Shown here piece by piece: positions 54,665 through 63,639 of a stretch of 64,000 nt of DNA. How positions within the stretch are numbered: position 1 is the first letter of the stretch; each line of letters starts with the position of its first letter. The DNA comes from Bradyrhizobium sp. CCBAU 051011 (GTDB lineage Bacteria; Pseudomonadota; Alphaproteobacteria; Rhizobiales; Xanthobacteraceae): positions 5,870,501-5,934,500 of the forward strand of contig NZ_CP022222.1 of the NCBI RefSeq assembly GCF_009930815.1, written 5' to 3'. The translations under genes were made by a program, and so were the position numbers. The notes under the pieces are model-generated. The model was given only the letters and a program-made list of their open reading frames with translations. It searched no databases and was not told the origin of the DNA.

Positions 54665-56023
54665 ATGAGGGTATCTCAGACCATTGACGGCAACACCCTG
54701 ATCGCCTGGGGCTTTCGACCCGGGCGCTGGTTCAAGGATGCCTTGGAGACCGCCAGCATCATGCGTGCCGGCGGCGCGGATGACGATGCGATCTTTGTCG
54801 CGCTGCAGGCCATGCAGCCGATCGAAACACTGATGCGGACCAACGGCCTCCAATTCTCGATGCTGATCGATGCCGAGAACGAGTTGGAACGTGACAACAT
54901 CGCAGCGGTGGCCCAGCACATGGATGCGTTGATGCGAGTCCCGACGATCGTGGCCGGCGCCGTGATGCCCGATGCCTGCCCGTCGGGCACGGCGATCGGC
55001 ACGATCCCGGTCGGCGGAGTCGTGGCATGTGACGATGCGATCCATCCTGGATTCCATTCGTCGGACATTTGCTGCTCGGTCGCCATTACCGTGTTTGCTC
55101 GCAAGGATGATCCCAAGCGCATTCTTGATGCCGTTCAGGATGTCACCCATTTCGGTCCGGGGGGCCGAGACGGCATTCACATGCCGCCCGACGAGATTAT
55201 GTCGAAGTTTGCCGGCAATCCGTTCTTGAGGGGACTCGAGAGGTTCGCGATCGGTCACTACGCCACGCAAGGCGACGGCAATCACTTTGCCTATGTCGGT
55301 CACCTCAAATCGACGGGTCATGCCGCATTGGTGACGCACCATGGCTCTCGCGGCCTTGGTGCCCAGGTTTACAAGCGCGGAATGGCTATCGCCAGAAAGC
55401 ACACGGCGATTCACGCGCCGAAGACCCCCGACCACAGTGCTTGGATCAAGGCGTCAAGCGATGACGGCCGTGCGTATTGGGAAGCTTTGCAGATCGTGCG
55501 ACTCTGGACCAAGGCCAACCACCATGCGATCCACGACCTTACCGCCACGAAGATCGGAAATGGTGTCGCCGATCGCTTCTGGAACGAACACAACTTCGTC
55601 TTCAGAAAGACAGATGGCCTGTTCTATCACGGCAAGAGCGCTACCCCGAACTGGGCCGGTTTCTCGGATGATGATGACGGGCGCACCATCGTTCCGCTCA
55701 ACATGGCCGAGCCGGTCCTGCTTCTGAAGCACAAGGACAACAAGGACGCACTTGGCTTCGCTCCGCACGGCGCCGGGCGCAACGTCGGACGCAAGGCTTT
55801 CCTGCGCGAGAACAAGCCTCGGCTGCCGACCGGCATCGATGCCCGCTTCTACTGCGGTAAGCCCGACCTGTCGGAACTGCCGGAGGCTTATAAGAACGCC
55901 GCATCGGTACGATCGCAGATCACGAAATACGGCCTCGGCGAGGTGATCGATGAGGTGATCCCGTACGGCTCGATCATGGCCGGCGATTGGGAAGCCGATG
56001 CGCCATGGCGGAAGGCCAGATGA
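54665..56023 (+). CDS. RtcB-family RNA ligase, copy 2 (divergent)
   Basis: A 452-residue RtcB paralogue. The core metal ligands are kept: HSSDICCSVAI (Asp134, Cys137), GDGNHF, THHGSRGLG and NEHNF; the guanylation His368 is in PHGAGRN. It differs from copy 1 in key surroundings: MPDACPSG replaces the usual DxH motif, and HGKSATPN stands for the RKGATPA motif. It is thus likely active but with different RNA specificity. It follows the slipin gene on the same strand, and the pair probably forms an operon. Confidence 0.9.
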   Translation: MRVSQTIDGNTLIAWGFRPGRWFKDALETASIMRAGGADDDAIFVALQAMQPIETLMRTNGLQFSMLIDAENELERDNIAAVAQHMDALMRVPTIVAGAVMPDACPSGTAIGTIPVGGVVACDDAIHPGFHSSDICCSVAITVFARKDDPKRILDAVQDVTHFGPGGRDGIHMPPDEIMSKFAGNPFLRGLERFAIGHYATQGDGNHFAYVGHLKSTGHAALVTHHGSRGLGAQVYKRGMAIARKHTAIHAPKTPDHSAWIKASSDDGRAYWEALQIVRLWTKANHHAIHDLTATKIGNGVADRFWNEHNFVFRKTDGLFYHGKSATPNWAGFSDDDDGRTIVPLNMAEPVLLLKHKDNKDALGFAPHGAGRNVGRKAFLRENKPRLPTGIDARFYCGKPDLSELPEAYKNAASVRSQITKYGLGEVIDEVIPYGSIMAGDWEADAPWRKAR

Positions 56024-56380
56024 GCGTCTGCGGTCCAGCATCGCTGGCGCCGTAAAACTGTTGCAGAAAAAGGACTGATCACCCCGCAAGACCGACATTG
56101 TCCGGAAATGGAACTTTGCTCACTGTTACCCTGCTACCCGTATTGTTACCGTATTACCCATGCGTATTTTGCGGTTGCGTCCGCCGGCCCATTTGCATCT
56201 AACTTCTTAAGGTCGCTGCGAGCAGACGGTCCGCCTTGCGGCCGCATGTTTGGAGTTTGTTACTTTGAGTGATGGTGTTGTTGTGAGTACGCGTTGAGAG
56301 AGCAGCTTTAGTCTATGTTGAAACGGCCGTTTCGCGACACTCCAAGTGCGGGGTTCTCCGGAGTGAAACCTGGCGACGCC
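56024..56380. other. Intergenic region before the Crp/Fnr gene
   Basis: About 357 nt. It contains imperfect direct repeats around 56118-56160 (TGTTACCCTGCTACCCGTAT, TGTTACCGTATTACCCATGC), which could be regulator sites, and otherwise nothing recognisable. Confidence 0.4.
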
Positions 56381-57124
56381 ATGAGCAATCGCCTTCTTGC
56401 AGCATTGCCTGCACCGGATCTCCATCTGCTGGAACCCGAACTGGAGATGATCGCGCTCGATCAGGACGCGGTCATTTCGCGGGCGGGTGACGATATTGAA
56501 TACGTTGTCTTTCCTCATAGCGGCGCTATCGCGTTGATGATCGACATGGCGGACGGACACACGGTTGCTACCGCGGCAGTTGGGCGTGAGGGAGCTGTCG
56601 GCATGCTGTCGGTGCTCGGGCCATCACCTTCGACGACGACGGCTATCGTTCGTGCGGCCGGCACCGCCTCTCGGATTCCTGCATCGCGATTTTTCAGCGC
56701 TTTTAGCCGAAGCCCGGCGATCCGACGCATGGTTCAAACTCATGTCAGGGCGATGTTGGTACAGTTCCAGCTCGGTTTGGCCTGCAATGCGCTGCACCCG
56801 GTCGAAGCCCGCATGGCTCGCTGGCTGCTTCGCCTGCGCGACTGCGTCGACCATGATGCGCTCCCAATCACGCAGCATGCCCTCTCGCAAATGCTCGGCG
56901 TGCGACGTACGACCGTGACGCTCGTAATGCGTAACCTGCGAACGCGTGGAGCAATCAGGTCCGATCGACGAGGCCTGATTGAGATCGACCGGGCGCGGCT
57001 CGCGGCGGCAGCGTGCGAATGCCACAACGCCATGTGTCTCGAAGTCGAGGAAATCTTCGCGACGAATTCGACCGAATCCCGGATGGCGGCTCTGCCCGAG
57101 ATCAAATCGCGCGATGCGATGTGA
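56381..57124 (+). CDS. Crp/Fnr-family transcription regulator
   Basis: A 247-residue regulator with a cyclic-nucleotide-binding-like beta roll (residues about 20-110: DIEYVVFPHSGAIALMIDMA, VGREGAVGML) and a C-terminal winged helix (about 165-215: ITQHALSQMLGVRRTTVTLV). It lacks the Cys cluster of Fnr. An upstream ATG at 56315 would add 22 residues. It lies 357 nt after rtcB copy 2 on the same strand; a regulatory link is possible but unproven. Confidence 0.88.
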   Translation: MSNRLLAALPAPDLHLLEPELEMIALDQDAVISRAGDDIEYVVFPHSGAIALMIDMADGHTVATAAVGREGAVGMLSVLGPSPSTTTAIVRAAGTASRIPASRFFSAFSRSPAIRRMVQTHVRAMLVQFQLGLACNALHPVEARMARWLLRLRDCVDHDALPITQHALSQMLGVRRTTVTLVMRNLRTRGAIRSDRRGLIEIDRARLAAAACECHNAMCLEVEEIFATNSTESRMAALPEIKSRDAM

Positions 57125-57209
57125 GCGCGTTTCGCGCGACCGTTTGAGCTACCACGTCGCGACTTGCCGCGAGCGCATTACAGGACGGCCCGTCAAGCAG
57201 CTGATGCAA

Positions 57210-57407
57210 TCAGGTTTTCGGCCGCCGATCACGTTCAGGCGCCGACCCGGATGCTGCCTCGAGCCTCGCAATTTCCCGCAACACCTTCGCCGTCTGGAGC
57301 AGCTCCTTGCGCTCGGGACCCGGCTTCAGCCGCCGTGCTTCATCAAGAATGTCCTTGGCCTGCAGCAGCCAGGTGGATGTTTCATTTGAGATCTGCATCC
57401 GTGGCAT
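57210..57407 (-). CDS. Small helical hypothetical protein
   Basis: A 65-residue soluble protein with GAGGGG before the ATG. It is mostly helix (TSTWLLQAKDILDEARRL, ERKELLQTAKVLREIARLEA) with a charged tail. I recall similar short proteins in Bradyrhizobium but know no function. Confidence 0.7.
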   Translation of the reverse strand: MPRMQISNETSTWLLQAKDILDEARRLKPGPERKELLQTAKVLREIARLEAASGSAPERDRRPKT

Positions 57408-57450
57408 GGCGTCCCCTCTATCGCGATCGTTACCCGATCCTTGTCAGCGA

Positions 57451-57663
57451 TTACGCCGGGGCGCCCGCGCGGCGATGCCGCACCCGGATGCTCGGCTCGT
57501 CGACCCAGGCTTCGCGGGCAAACCACGGATGATCGGTGTGACAGATCACGCAACGCGTACGCGAAAAAAATACCGGGCGACGGCCGAAGCTTTCGCGATC
57601 GGTCTTGATGCCGGTGGGAATAGCCAATCCGGTTTGCGGACATTTGACCATAACCATACCCAT
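57451..57663 (-). CDS. Small zinc-ribbon-like protein
   Basis: A 70-residue protein starting MGMVMVKCPQTGLAIPTG, with GGGGAGAG before the ATG at 57663. One Cys near the start (Cys8) and a CVICH motif near residue 45 could bind one zinc with a His. It is downstream of the phasin gene on the same strand, separated by a strongly structured leader. Function unknown. Confidence 0.75.
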   Translation of the reverse strand: MGMVMVKCPQTGLAIPTGIKTDRESFGRRPVFFSRTRCVICHTDHPWFAREAWVDEPSIRVRHRRAGAPA

Positions 57664-57707
57664 GTCGCTCTCCCCTGCGATTGTCTTGATCGTTTGGTGC
57701 AAAAGCA

Positions 57708-57829
57708 CCGGCCGGTTGGAATGCGCCCTGTTATCGGTGCGGGTTACTTGGGGGGCATCGCGCACCTTGTTTGGTCGAGCACGGGCAGTGGGGACTGCAT
57801 GCTCGCCGGGCTCGTTTCCAACCGGCCGG
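57708..57829 (-). ncRNA. Candidate structured leader RNA (three-way junction)
   Basis: CCGGCCGGTTGGAA (57708-57721) pairs perfectly with TTCCAACCGGCCGG (57816-57829), 14 bp. The 94 nt inside fold into two hairpins: GGTGCG/CGCACC (57736-57741, 57761-57766), and CGAGCA/TGCTCG with an inner GCAGT-GGGG-ACTGC (57776-57805). On the minus strand it lies 44 nt before the zinc-ribbon gene, the position of a 5-prime regulatory leader. No known riboswitch class was recognised. Confidence 0.55.
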
Positions 57830-57870
57830 ATCTCCTCCAAATTCCTTGGGCGTGAACTGAGCGGGCCTTG

Positions 57871-58332
57871 TTAGCCTGCCTGGTGGAATACCTTGGTGAA
57901 GTGCTTCCTGATCGGCTCACCGGTTTCGGTCGCAAGCTTCTGGGCAAGGATCCACAATTCCTTGTTCTGGTCGGAAGCGGCGTCGAATGCCTTGCGCGTT
58001 TGCGCCGCGGACAACGTGAAAACGTCGGTCGCCGACTTGCTGCCGCAGAGATGGATCAGGAAGTCGAGCGCAGAGGCGGCATTGGCGTTTGAGATTTCAA
58101 ACACCTTCAGCCCGTAGTCGGTCGCGCCTCTCGCATTGCTGGAATAGCTCTCGCGCAGCGCTTCCGTCATTTGCTCCGAAGCGGCCTTGATCTTCTCGAA
58201 GCCTTCTCGTGCGCGGGCCACGACCTGGTCGTTGGCTCCGATGCCAGGCAAGGCGATCTTCGAGAAATCCGGCAGCGGCGTCCCGAAGACATTGGTTCCA
58301 TTTGGTGCCACTTTCATTTCGCTTTCACTCAC
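57871..58332 (-). CDS. Phasin family protein
   Basis: A 153-residue helical phasin (ANDQVVARAREGFEKIKAAS, then ALDFLIHLCGSKSATDVFTL). Phasins bind polyhydroxyalkanoate granules. Length and motifs fit the Bradyrhizobium phasin group. Second phasin-type gene in the window. Confidence 0.9.
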   Translation of the reverse strand: MSESEMKVAPNGTNVFGTPLPDFSKIALPGIGANDQVVARAREGFEKIKAASEQMTEALRESYSSNARGATDYGLKVFEISNANAASALDFLIHLCGSKSATDVFTLSAAQTRKAFDAASDQNKELWILAQKLATETGEPIRKHFTKVFHQAG

Positions 58333-58656
58333 GCAACATTACTCCTTCTCAAGCGAAAGCATTCTCCGCGACGCTCGTATGCGTCACGAGAGCTCACGCT
58401 CCGTGTTCGACCAGATTTTGGATGAGCTTTGATTTAGCCCCGACCCGATACAACTTTGCGTCAGGAGAAGCGGAACGTCGGTTCGAATTCCGACTCTCGC
58501 GAGAATTTTTTTTGAGAATTGTCAACCTAAACGATCGTATATTTACGGGAGGGTGTGCATAACAGGGATATCGCCGAGAGCGGGGAGCCTTTTATTCAGC
58601 GTGGCGTTGCACGCGACCCTTCACCTGCTGTGGCGGCTAGCCACGTTATTCGCCAA
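58333..58656. other. Gene-free stretch between phasin and groEL
   Basis: About 320 nt upstream of the phasin gene, presumably holding its promoter. A short GTGGC-GGCTA-GCCAC hairpin lies near 58628; nothing else is clear. Confidence 0.4.
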
Positions 58657-58690
58657 ACAAAAACCCCGGCATCGCTGCCGGGGTTTTGCA
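58657..58690 (-). terminator. Terminator of groESL
   Basis: AACCCCGGCA-TCGC-TGCCGGGGTT with A-rich and T-rich flanks, a strong intrinsic terminator read from the minus strand. Confidence 0.9.
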
Positions 58691-58719
58691 TTTTTCCTAA
58701 CCGCTTTGGGTGACCGGAC

Positions 58720-60393
<1,674 letters not shown>

Positions 60394-60454
60394 TCACCCT
60401 GTCGGGGAGGCGCCTTGCGGGCGCTCCTCAGGGTGAGCGTGGCAGGCGAAGGGC

Positions 60455-60769
60455 TTAAGCGGCCTTCTTCTTGGAGGCGGGGACGTCGAGCACGCCCATG
60501 ACGTCGGACTCCTTCATGATCAGGAGATCTTCACCGTCGATCTTGACCTCGGTGCCCGACCACTTGCCGAACAGGACGCGGTCGCCAACCTTGAGATCGA
60601 TCGGGATCAGTTTGCCGGCCTCGTCACGGCCACCCGGGCCGACGGCGACGATTTCGCCCTGGGAAGGCTTTTCCTTGGCACTGTCCGGAATGATGATGCC
60701 GCCAGCGGTCTTCTCTTCGGCGTCGATGCGCTTGACCACGACGCGGTCGTGAAGCGGACGGAATTTCAT
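60455..60769 (-). CDS. groES: Co-chaperonin GroES
   Basis: A 104-residue co-chaperonin. The mobile loop is [20 protein letters not shown] and the start [16 protein letters not shown] is typical. AGGAGG lies upstream of the ATG. It is the first gene of groESL, preceded by CIRCE-like sites. Confidence 0.97.
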   Translation of the reverse strand: MKFRPLHDRVVVKRIDAEEKTAGGIIIPDSAKEKPSQGEIVAVGPGGRDEAGKLIPIDLKVGDRVLFGKWSGTEVKIDGEDLLIMKESDVMGVLDVPASKKKAA

Positions 60770-60813
60770 GCAGTCCTCCTAAGTTTCTGAAGATGTTATC
60801 AGAATTGGAAATT

Positions 60814-60840
60814 TTGGCAGTCCGAGCCAGCGAGTGCTAA
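60814..60840. promoter_or_regulatory. CIRCE element of groESL
   Basis: TTGGCAGTC-N9-GAGTGCTAA matches the HrcA operator TTAGCACTC-N9-GAGTGCTAA: one arm exact, the other seven of nine, with the exact nine-base spacing, 45 nt before the groES start. Confidence 0.8.
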
Positions 60841-60854
60841 CTCGGCTGCGACTG

Positions 60855-60883
60855 ATTTAGGCCAGTCTTGTTCGGGGGACAAG
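60855..60883 (-). promoter_or_regulatory. Possible RpoH-type promoter of groESL
   Basis: On the minus strand CTTG is followed, 17-18 bases on, by CCTAAAT, similar to alphaproteobacterial heat-shock promoters, just upstream of the CIRCE site. Confidence 0.35.
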
Positions 60884-60900
60884 GGTGTCTAGCAGAAAAA

Positions 60901-60927
60901 TTGGCACTCAAATATGACGCCTGCCAA
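60901..60927. promoter_or_regulatory. Second CIRCE-like inverted repeat
   Basis: TTGGCACTC-N9-GCCTGCCAA keeps the nine-base spacing and seven-of-nine pairing of a CIRCE element, 60 nt further from groES. Confidence 0.45.
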
Positions 60928-60931
60928 TTTC

Positions 60932-60947
60932 ATTAATCATGATTAAT
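60932..60947. promoter_or_regulatory. Perfect 16-bp AT-rich palindrome
   Basis: ATTAATCATGATTAAT is self-complementary and sits between groES and usg. Its binder is unknown. Confidence 0.4.
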
Positions 60948-61152
60948 CGGGGCGCGGAATCCCGGGGCCCCGTTATTAGCAGATGCGGTAAGCTGCTGCT
61001 AACGCGTGAATTTTCAACAGTTCGTTAAACATTTAGACTTGTGATGGGTTGGTATCGTGCGTCACATTTCTCTCATGTGAGCGCATCTCCGCCGGGGTGG
61101 CTCGGTGTGTGGCCACCCACGTGAAATGCGCTTCCAGCAATGGAGGTTTGGC

Positions 61153-61440
61153 ATGGTCTCGCGGGTTGGAGTTGCTTCCGACGACTTCCGGAAGCAGGTG
61201 CTGGGTTACGGGCTGACGACGGCGCAAATTCTGTACCGGATGCCGGATCACCCCTCATTGCTGCAGACCTATGTCTGGCAAAACTACGATCTGTTTCCGA
61301 AATTCCCCGCGCTCAAGGATTTCCTCGCCTTCTGGCAGGAAAAGCTTGATGGCCCGCTGTTTTCCGTCACGGTTGCGCATTCCAGGCTGATCAAGCCGGC
61401 CGAGCTGCGCGCGGTCGATGGCGTGTTCAGGCTGCATTGA
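61153..61440 (+). CDS. usg: Usg family protein
   Basis: A 95-residue protein of the Usg family of alphaproteobacteria (LGYGLTTAQILYRMPDHPSL, LQTYVWQNYDLFPKFPAL). GGAGG precedes the ATG at 61153. The family was named for a gene near trp genes; its function is not established. Confidence 0.9.
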   Translation: MVSRVGVASDDFRKQVLGYGLTTAQILYRMPDHPSLLQTYVWQNYDLFPKFPALKDFLAFWQEKLDGPLFSVTVAHSRLIKPAELRAVDGVFRLH

Positions 61441-61450
61441 TTGAGGTGCC

Positions 61451-61536
61451 GCAGGGTGGGCAAAGGCGCTTGCGCCGTGCCCACCATCTGACACTCAGCT
61501 CGCGATGGTGGGCACGCTGCGCTTTGCCCATCCTAC
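61451..61536. repeat. Dispersed palindromic repeat, family D, copy 2
   Basis: GCAGGGTGGGCAAAGGCGC...GCGCTTTGCCCATCCTAC, matching the copy at 16587. Confidence 0.85.
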
Positions 61537-61589
61537 GAAATCCGATTTGTGTTAGCCTCCCGCCACAAACAAACAAAAGGGAGGCACCG

Positions 61590-62138
61590 ATGGCCAAGAA
61601 GAAAGTCGCCTCACGCGCCGCGGCGCAGTCCGCCGTAAGGAAGAAATGGTCAGGCCACAAGACGGCGGCCAAGTCCTCGGCTCGCAAGACGATCAAGTCG
61701 AAGGCGAGGGGCGCGTCTGCCGCAAAGGCAAAGCCAGTCAAGAAGGCGCGGCCGAAGCAAACCATCGCCATCAGCCATCACCGCGAAGAAGATTTCAAGG
61801 CTGACGGCCTGCGCACCTACGCAAAATACCGCGACCTCGGAATTGCGGACGCTACCCACGGTCTGGCGCAGGCGCATGTGATCCGCTTGCAGGGTCCTTG
61901 TAATCCGGCGGAAGTTTCAAAACTGCACTACCACGACGTCGAATTCCAGATGGTCTACGTGCTCAAGGGCTGGGTGAAGACCTACATGGAAGGCCAGGGC
62001 GAGACACTGATGCAAGCGGGCAGCGCCTGGACCCAGCCGCCGCGCATCAAGCATCTGATCATGGATTATTCCGACGACGTCGAACTGCTCGAGGTGATCT
62101 TGCCGGCGGAGTTCAAGACGGTGGAATTGGCGAGTTGA
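61590..62138 (+). CDS. Cupin-domain protein with a lysine-rich, histone-H1-like tail
   Basis: A 182-residue protein. Residues 1-57 are Lys/Ala/Arg-rich without structure (AKKKVASRAAAQ, KTAAKSSARKTIKSKARG), like histone-H1-type bacterial tails. Residues 65-182 form a cupin (KLHYHDVEFQMVYVLKGWVK, GSAWTQPPRIKHLI) with His ligands. GGGAGG precedes the ATG. The tail suggests nucleic-acid or polyanion binding; the small molecule is unknown. Confidence 0.82.
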   Translation: MAKKKVASRAAAQSAVRKKWSGHKTAAKSSARKTIKSKARGASAAKAKPVKKARPKQTIAISHHREEDFKADGLRTYAKYRDLGIADATHGLAQAHVIRLQGPCNPAEVSKLHYHDVEFQMVYVLKGWVKTYMEGQGETLMQAGSAWTQPPRIKHLIMDYSDDVELLEVILPAEFKTVELAS

Positions 62139-62142
62139 TTCC

Positions 62143-62265
62143 GTAGCCCGGATGGAGCCAACGGGTCGCGCGAATGCGCGCCCGATGACAGGCTCCGCGA
62201 AATCCGGGAACGTTGCGAGTGGTTGAACACGTGTCCGGGATTGCGCTGCGCTCCATCCGGGCTAC
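62143..62265. repeat. Dispersed palindromic repeat, family E, diverged copy
   Basis: GTAGCCCGGATGGAGCC at the left and GCTCCATCCGGGCTAC at the right, with AATCCGGGAA / TCCGGGATT inside. Confidence 0.85.
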
Positions 62266-62277
62266 GGGCTGATGAGC

Positions 62278-63528
62278 CTACGTCAACACCCCCACCATCG
62301 CGCCCATCAGGCACGTCGTCAGCGTACCTGACACAATCGACTTCAAGCCCAGCGCGTTGATTTCCTCGCGACGCTCCGGGGCCATCGTCCCGAGGCCGCC
62401 GATCATGATGCCGAGGCTGGCGAAGTTGGCAAAGCCGCACATCGCATAGAGCATGACCAGCCGCGAGCGCGGATCTAGCGCATCTGCGCCGAGCTTCGAC
62501 AGTTCGACATAGGCGATCAGTTCGTTGAGGATGGTCTTGATGCCCATCAGGCTTCCGGCCGTGACGGCTTGCGGCCAGGGCAGGCCCATCAGCCAGCACA
62601 CCGGCGCCATCAGGTAGCCGAGCAGCCGCTGCAGCGAGATTTTGGCGCCGCCAATCTCGGGCAACAGCCCCAAAATCGCGTTGGCGAGATAGACCAGCGC
62701 CACCAGCACCAGCAGCATGGCGACGATGTTGAGCAACAGCTCGAGCCCGGCCGTGGTGCCCTTGACGATCGCATCCATGGTGCTTGAGACGTGCATATCA
62801 GGATCTTCCAATGATCCTCCGGTGCGCTTGTCCGACGTCTCCGGCACCATGATCAGACTGATCAGGATCGCGGCCGGCGCGCCGAGCACCGATGCAATGA
62901 CAAAATGCGCCGCCGCATCCGGGATCAACGGCGCAAGGAACGTGGCGTAGAGCACCAGCACCGTGCCGGCGATACCGGCCATGCCGCCGGTCATCACCAG
63001 AAACAATTCGCTGCGGGTGAGCTGCGCCAGATAGGGGCGGATGAACAAAGGCGCCTCGACCATGCCGAGAAAGATATTCGCCGCGGCGGACAGCCCCACC
63101 GCACCGCCGACGCCGAGCGTGCGCTCCAATAGCCACGCCATACCGCGCACGACCGGCGGCAGCACCCGCCAGTAGAACAGAAGCGTCGTCAGAACGCTCA
63201 TGACCAGCACGATCGGCAACGCCTGAAAGGCCAGGATGAAATCCGCGCCCGGCGCCTTGAGATCGAAGGGAAGGGCGCCGCCGCCTAGATAGCCGAACAC
63301 GAAGGAAGTGCCGGCGCGGGTAGCCGCCGAGATCGTGTTGACGGCGTCGTTGATGGCGCCGAACGCCTTGGCCACCGGCGGCAGCTTGAGCAGTACCAGC
63401 GCGGTGACGATGGTGACGGCCAGGCCAACCGCGATTTGCCGGATCGAAACCGCGCGGCGGTTCTCGCTGAGCGACCATGCGATTGCCAGCAATGCCAGCA
63501 CGCCAAACGCCGATTGCAGTTGCAGCAT
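62278..63528 (-). CDS. nupC: NupC-type concentrative nucleoside transporter
   Basis: A 416-residue inner-membrane symporter of the CNT family, taking up nucleosides with protons or sodium. Family signatures are MVEAPLFIRPYLAQLTRSE, MTGGMAGIAGTVLVLYA, and the C-terminal YAMCGFANFASLGIMIGGLG. GGGGGA precedes the ATG at 63528; longer readings of the frame look like antisense. Confidence 0.92.
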   Translation of the reverse strand: MLQLQSAFGVLALLAIAWSLSENRRAVSIRQIAVGLAVTIVTALVLLKLPPVAKAFGAINDAVNTISAATRAGTSFVFGYLGGGALPFDLKAPGADFILAFQALPIVLVMSVLTTLLFYWRVLPPVVRGMAWLLERTLGVGGAVGLSAAANIFLGMVEAPLFIRPYLAQLTRSELFLVMTGGMAGIAGTVLVLYATFLAPLIPDAAAHFVIASVLGAPAAILISLIMVPETSDKRTGGSLEDPDMHVSSTMDAIVKGTTAGLELLLNIVAMLLVLVALVYLANAILGLLPEIGGAKISLQRLLGYLMAPVCWLMGLPWPQAVTAGSLMGIKTILNELIAYVELSKLGADALDPRSRLVMLYAMCGFANFASLGIMIGGLGTMAPERREEINALGLKSIVSGTLTTCLMGAMVGVLT

Positions 63529-63639
63529 GAATCCCCCGAAACCCCGGCAGCGATTATGCCAGCGCCGCAGGGCCGCGCAATGCCGTGTTGCGGGGCTGCC
63601 CGTTGACATCTGCATCGCGCTCGGCCACCCCGTCTGCCC

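Larger units (their letters stand above)
60770..61152. other. Divergent control region of groESL and usg
   Basis: About 380 nt with two CIRCE-like repeats, a heat-shock-type promoter candidate, the palindrome at 60932-60947, an inverted repeat TTAGCAG/CTGCTAA near 60976-60999, and a GGGTGGC/GCCACCC hairpin at 61095-61118. Confidence 0.6.
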
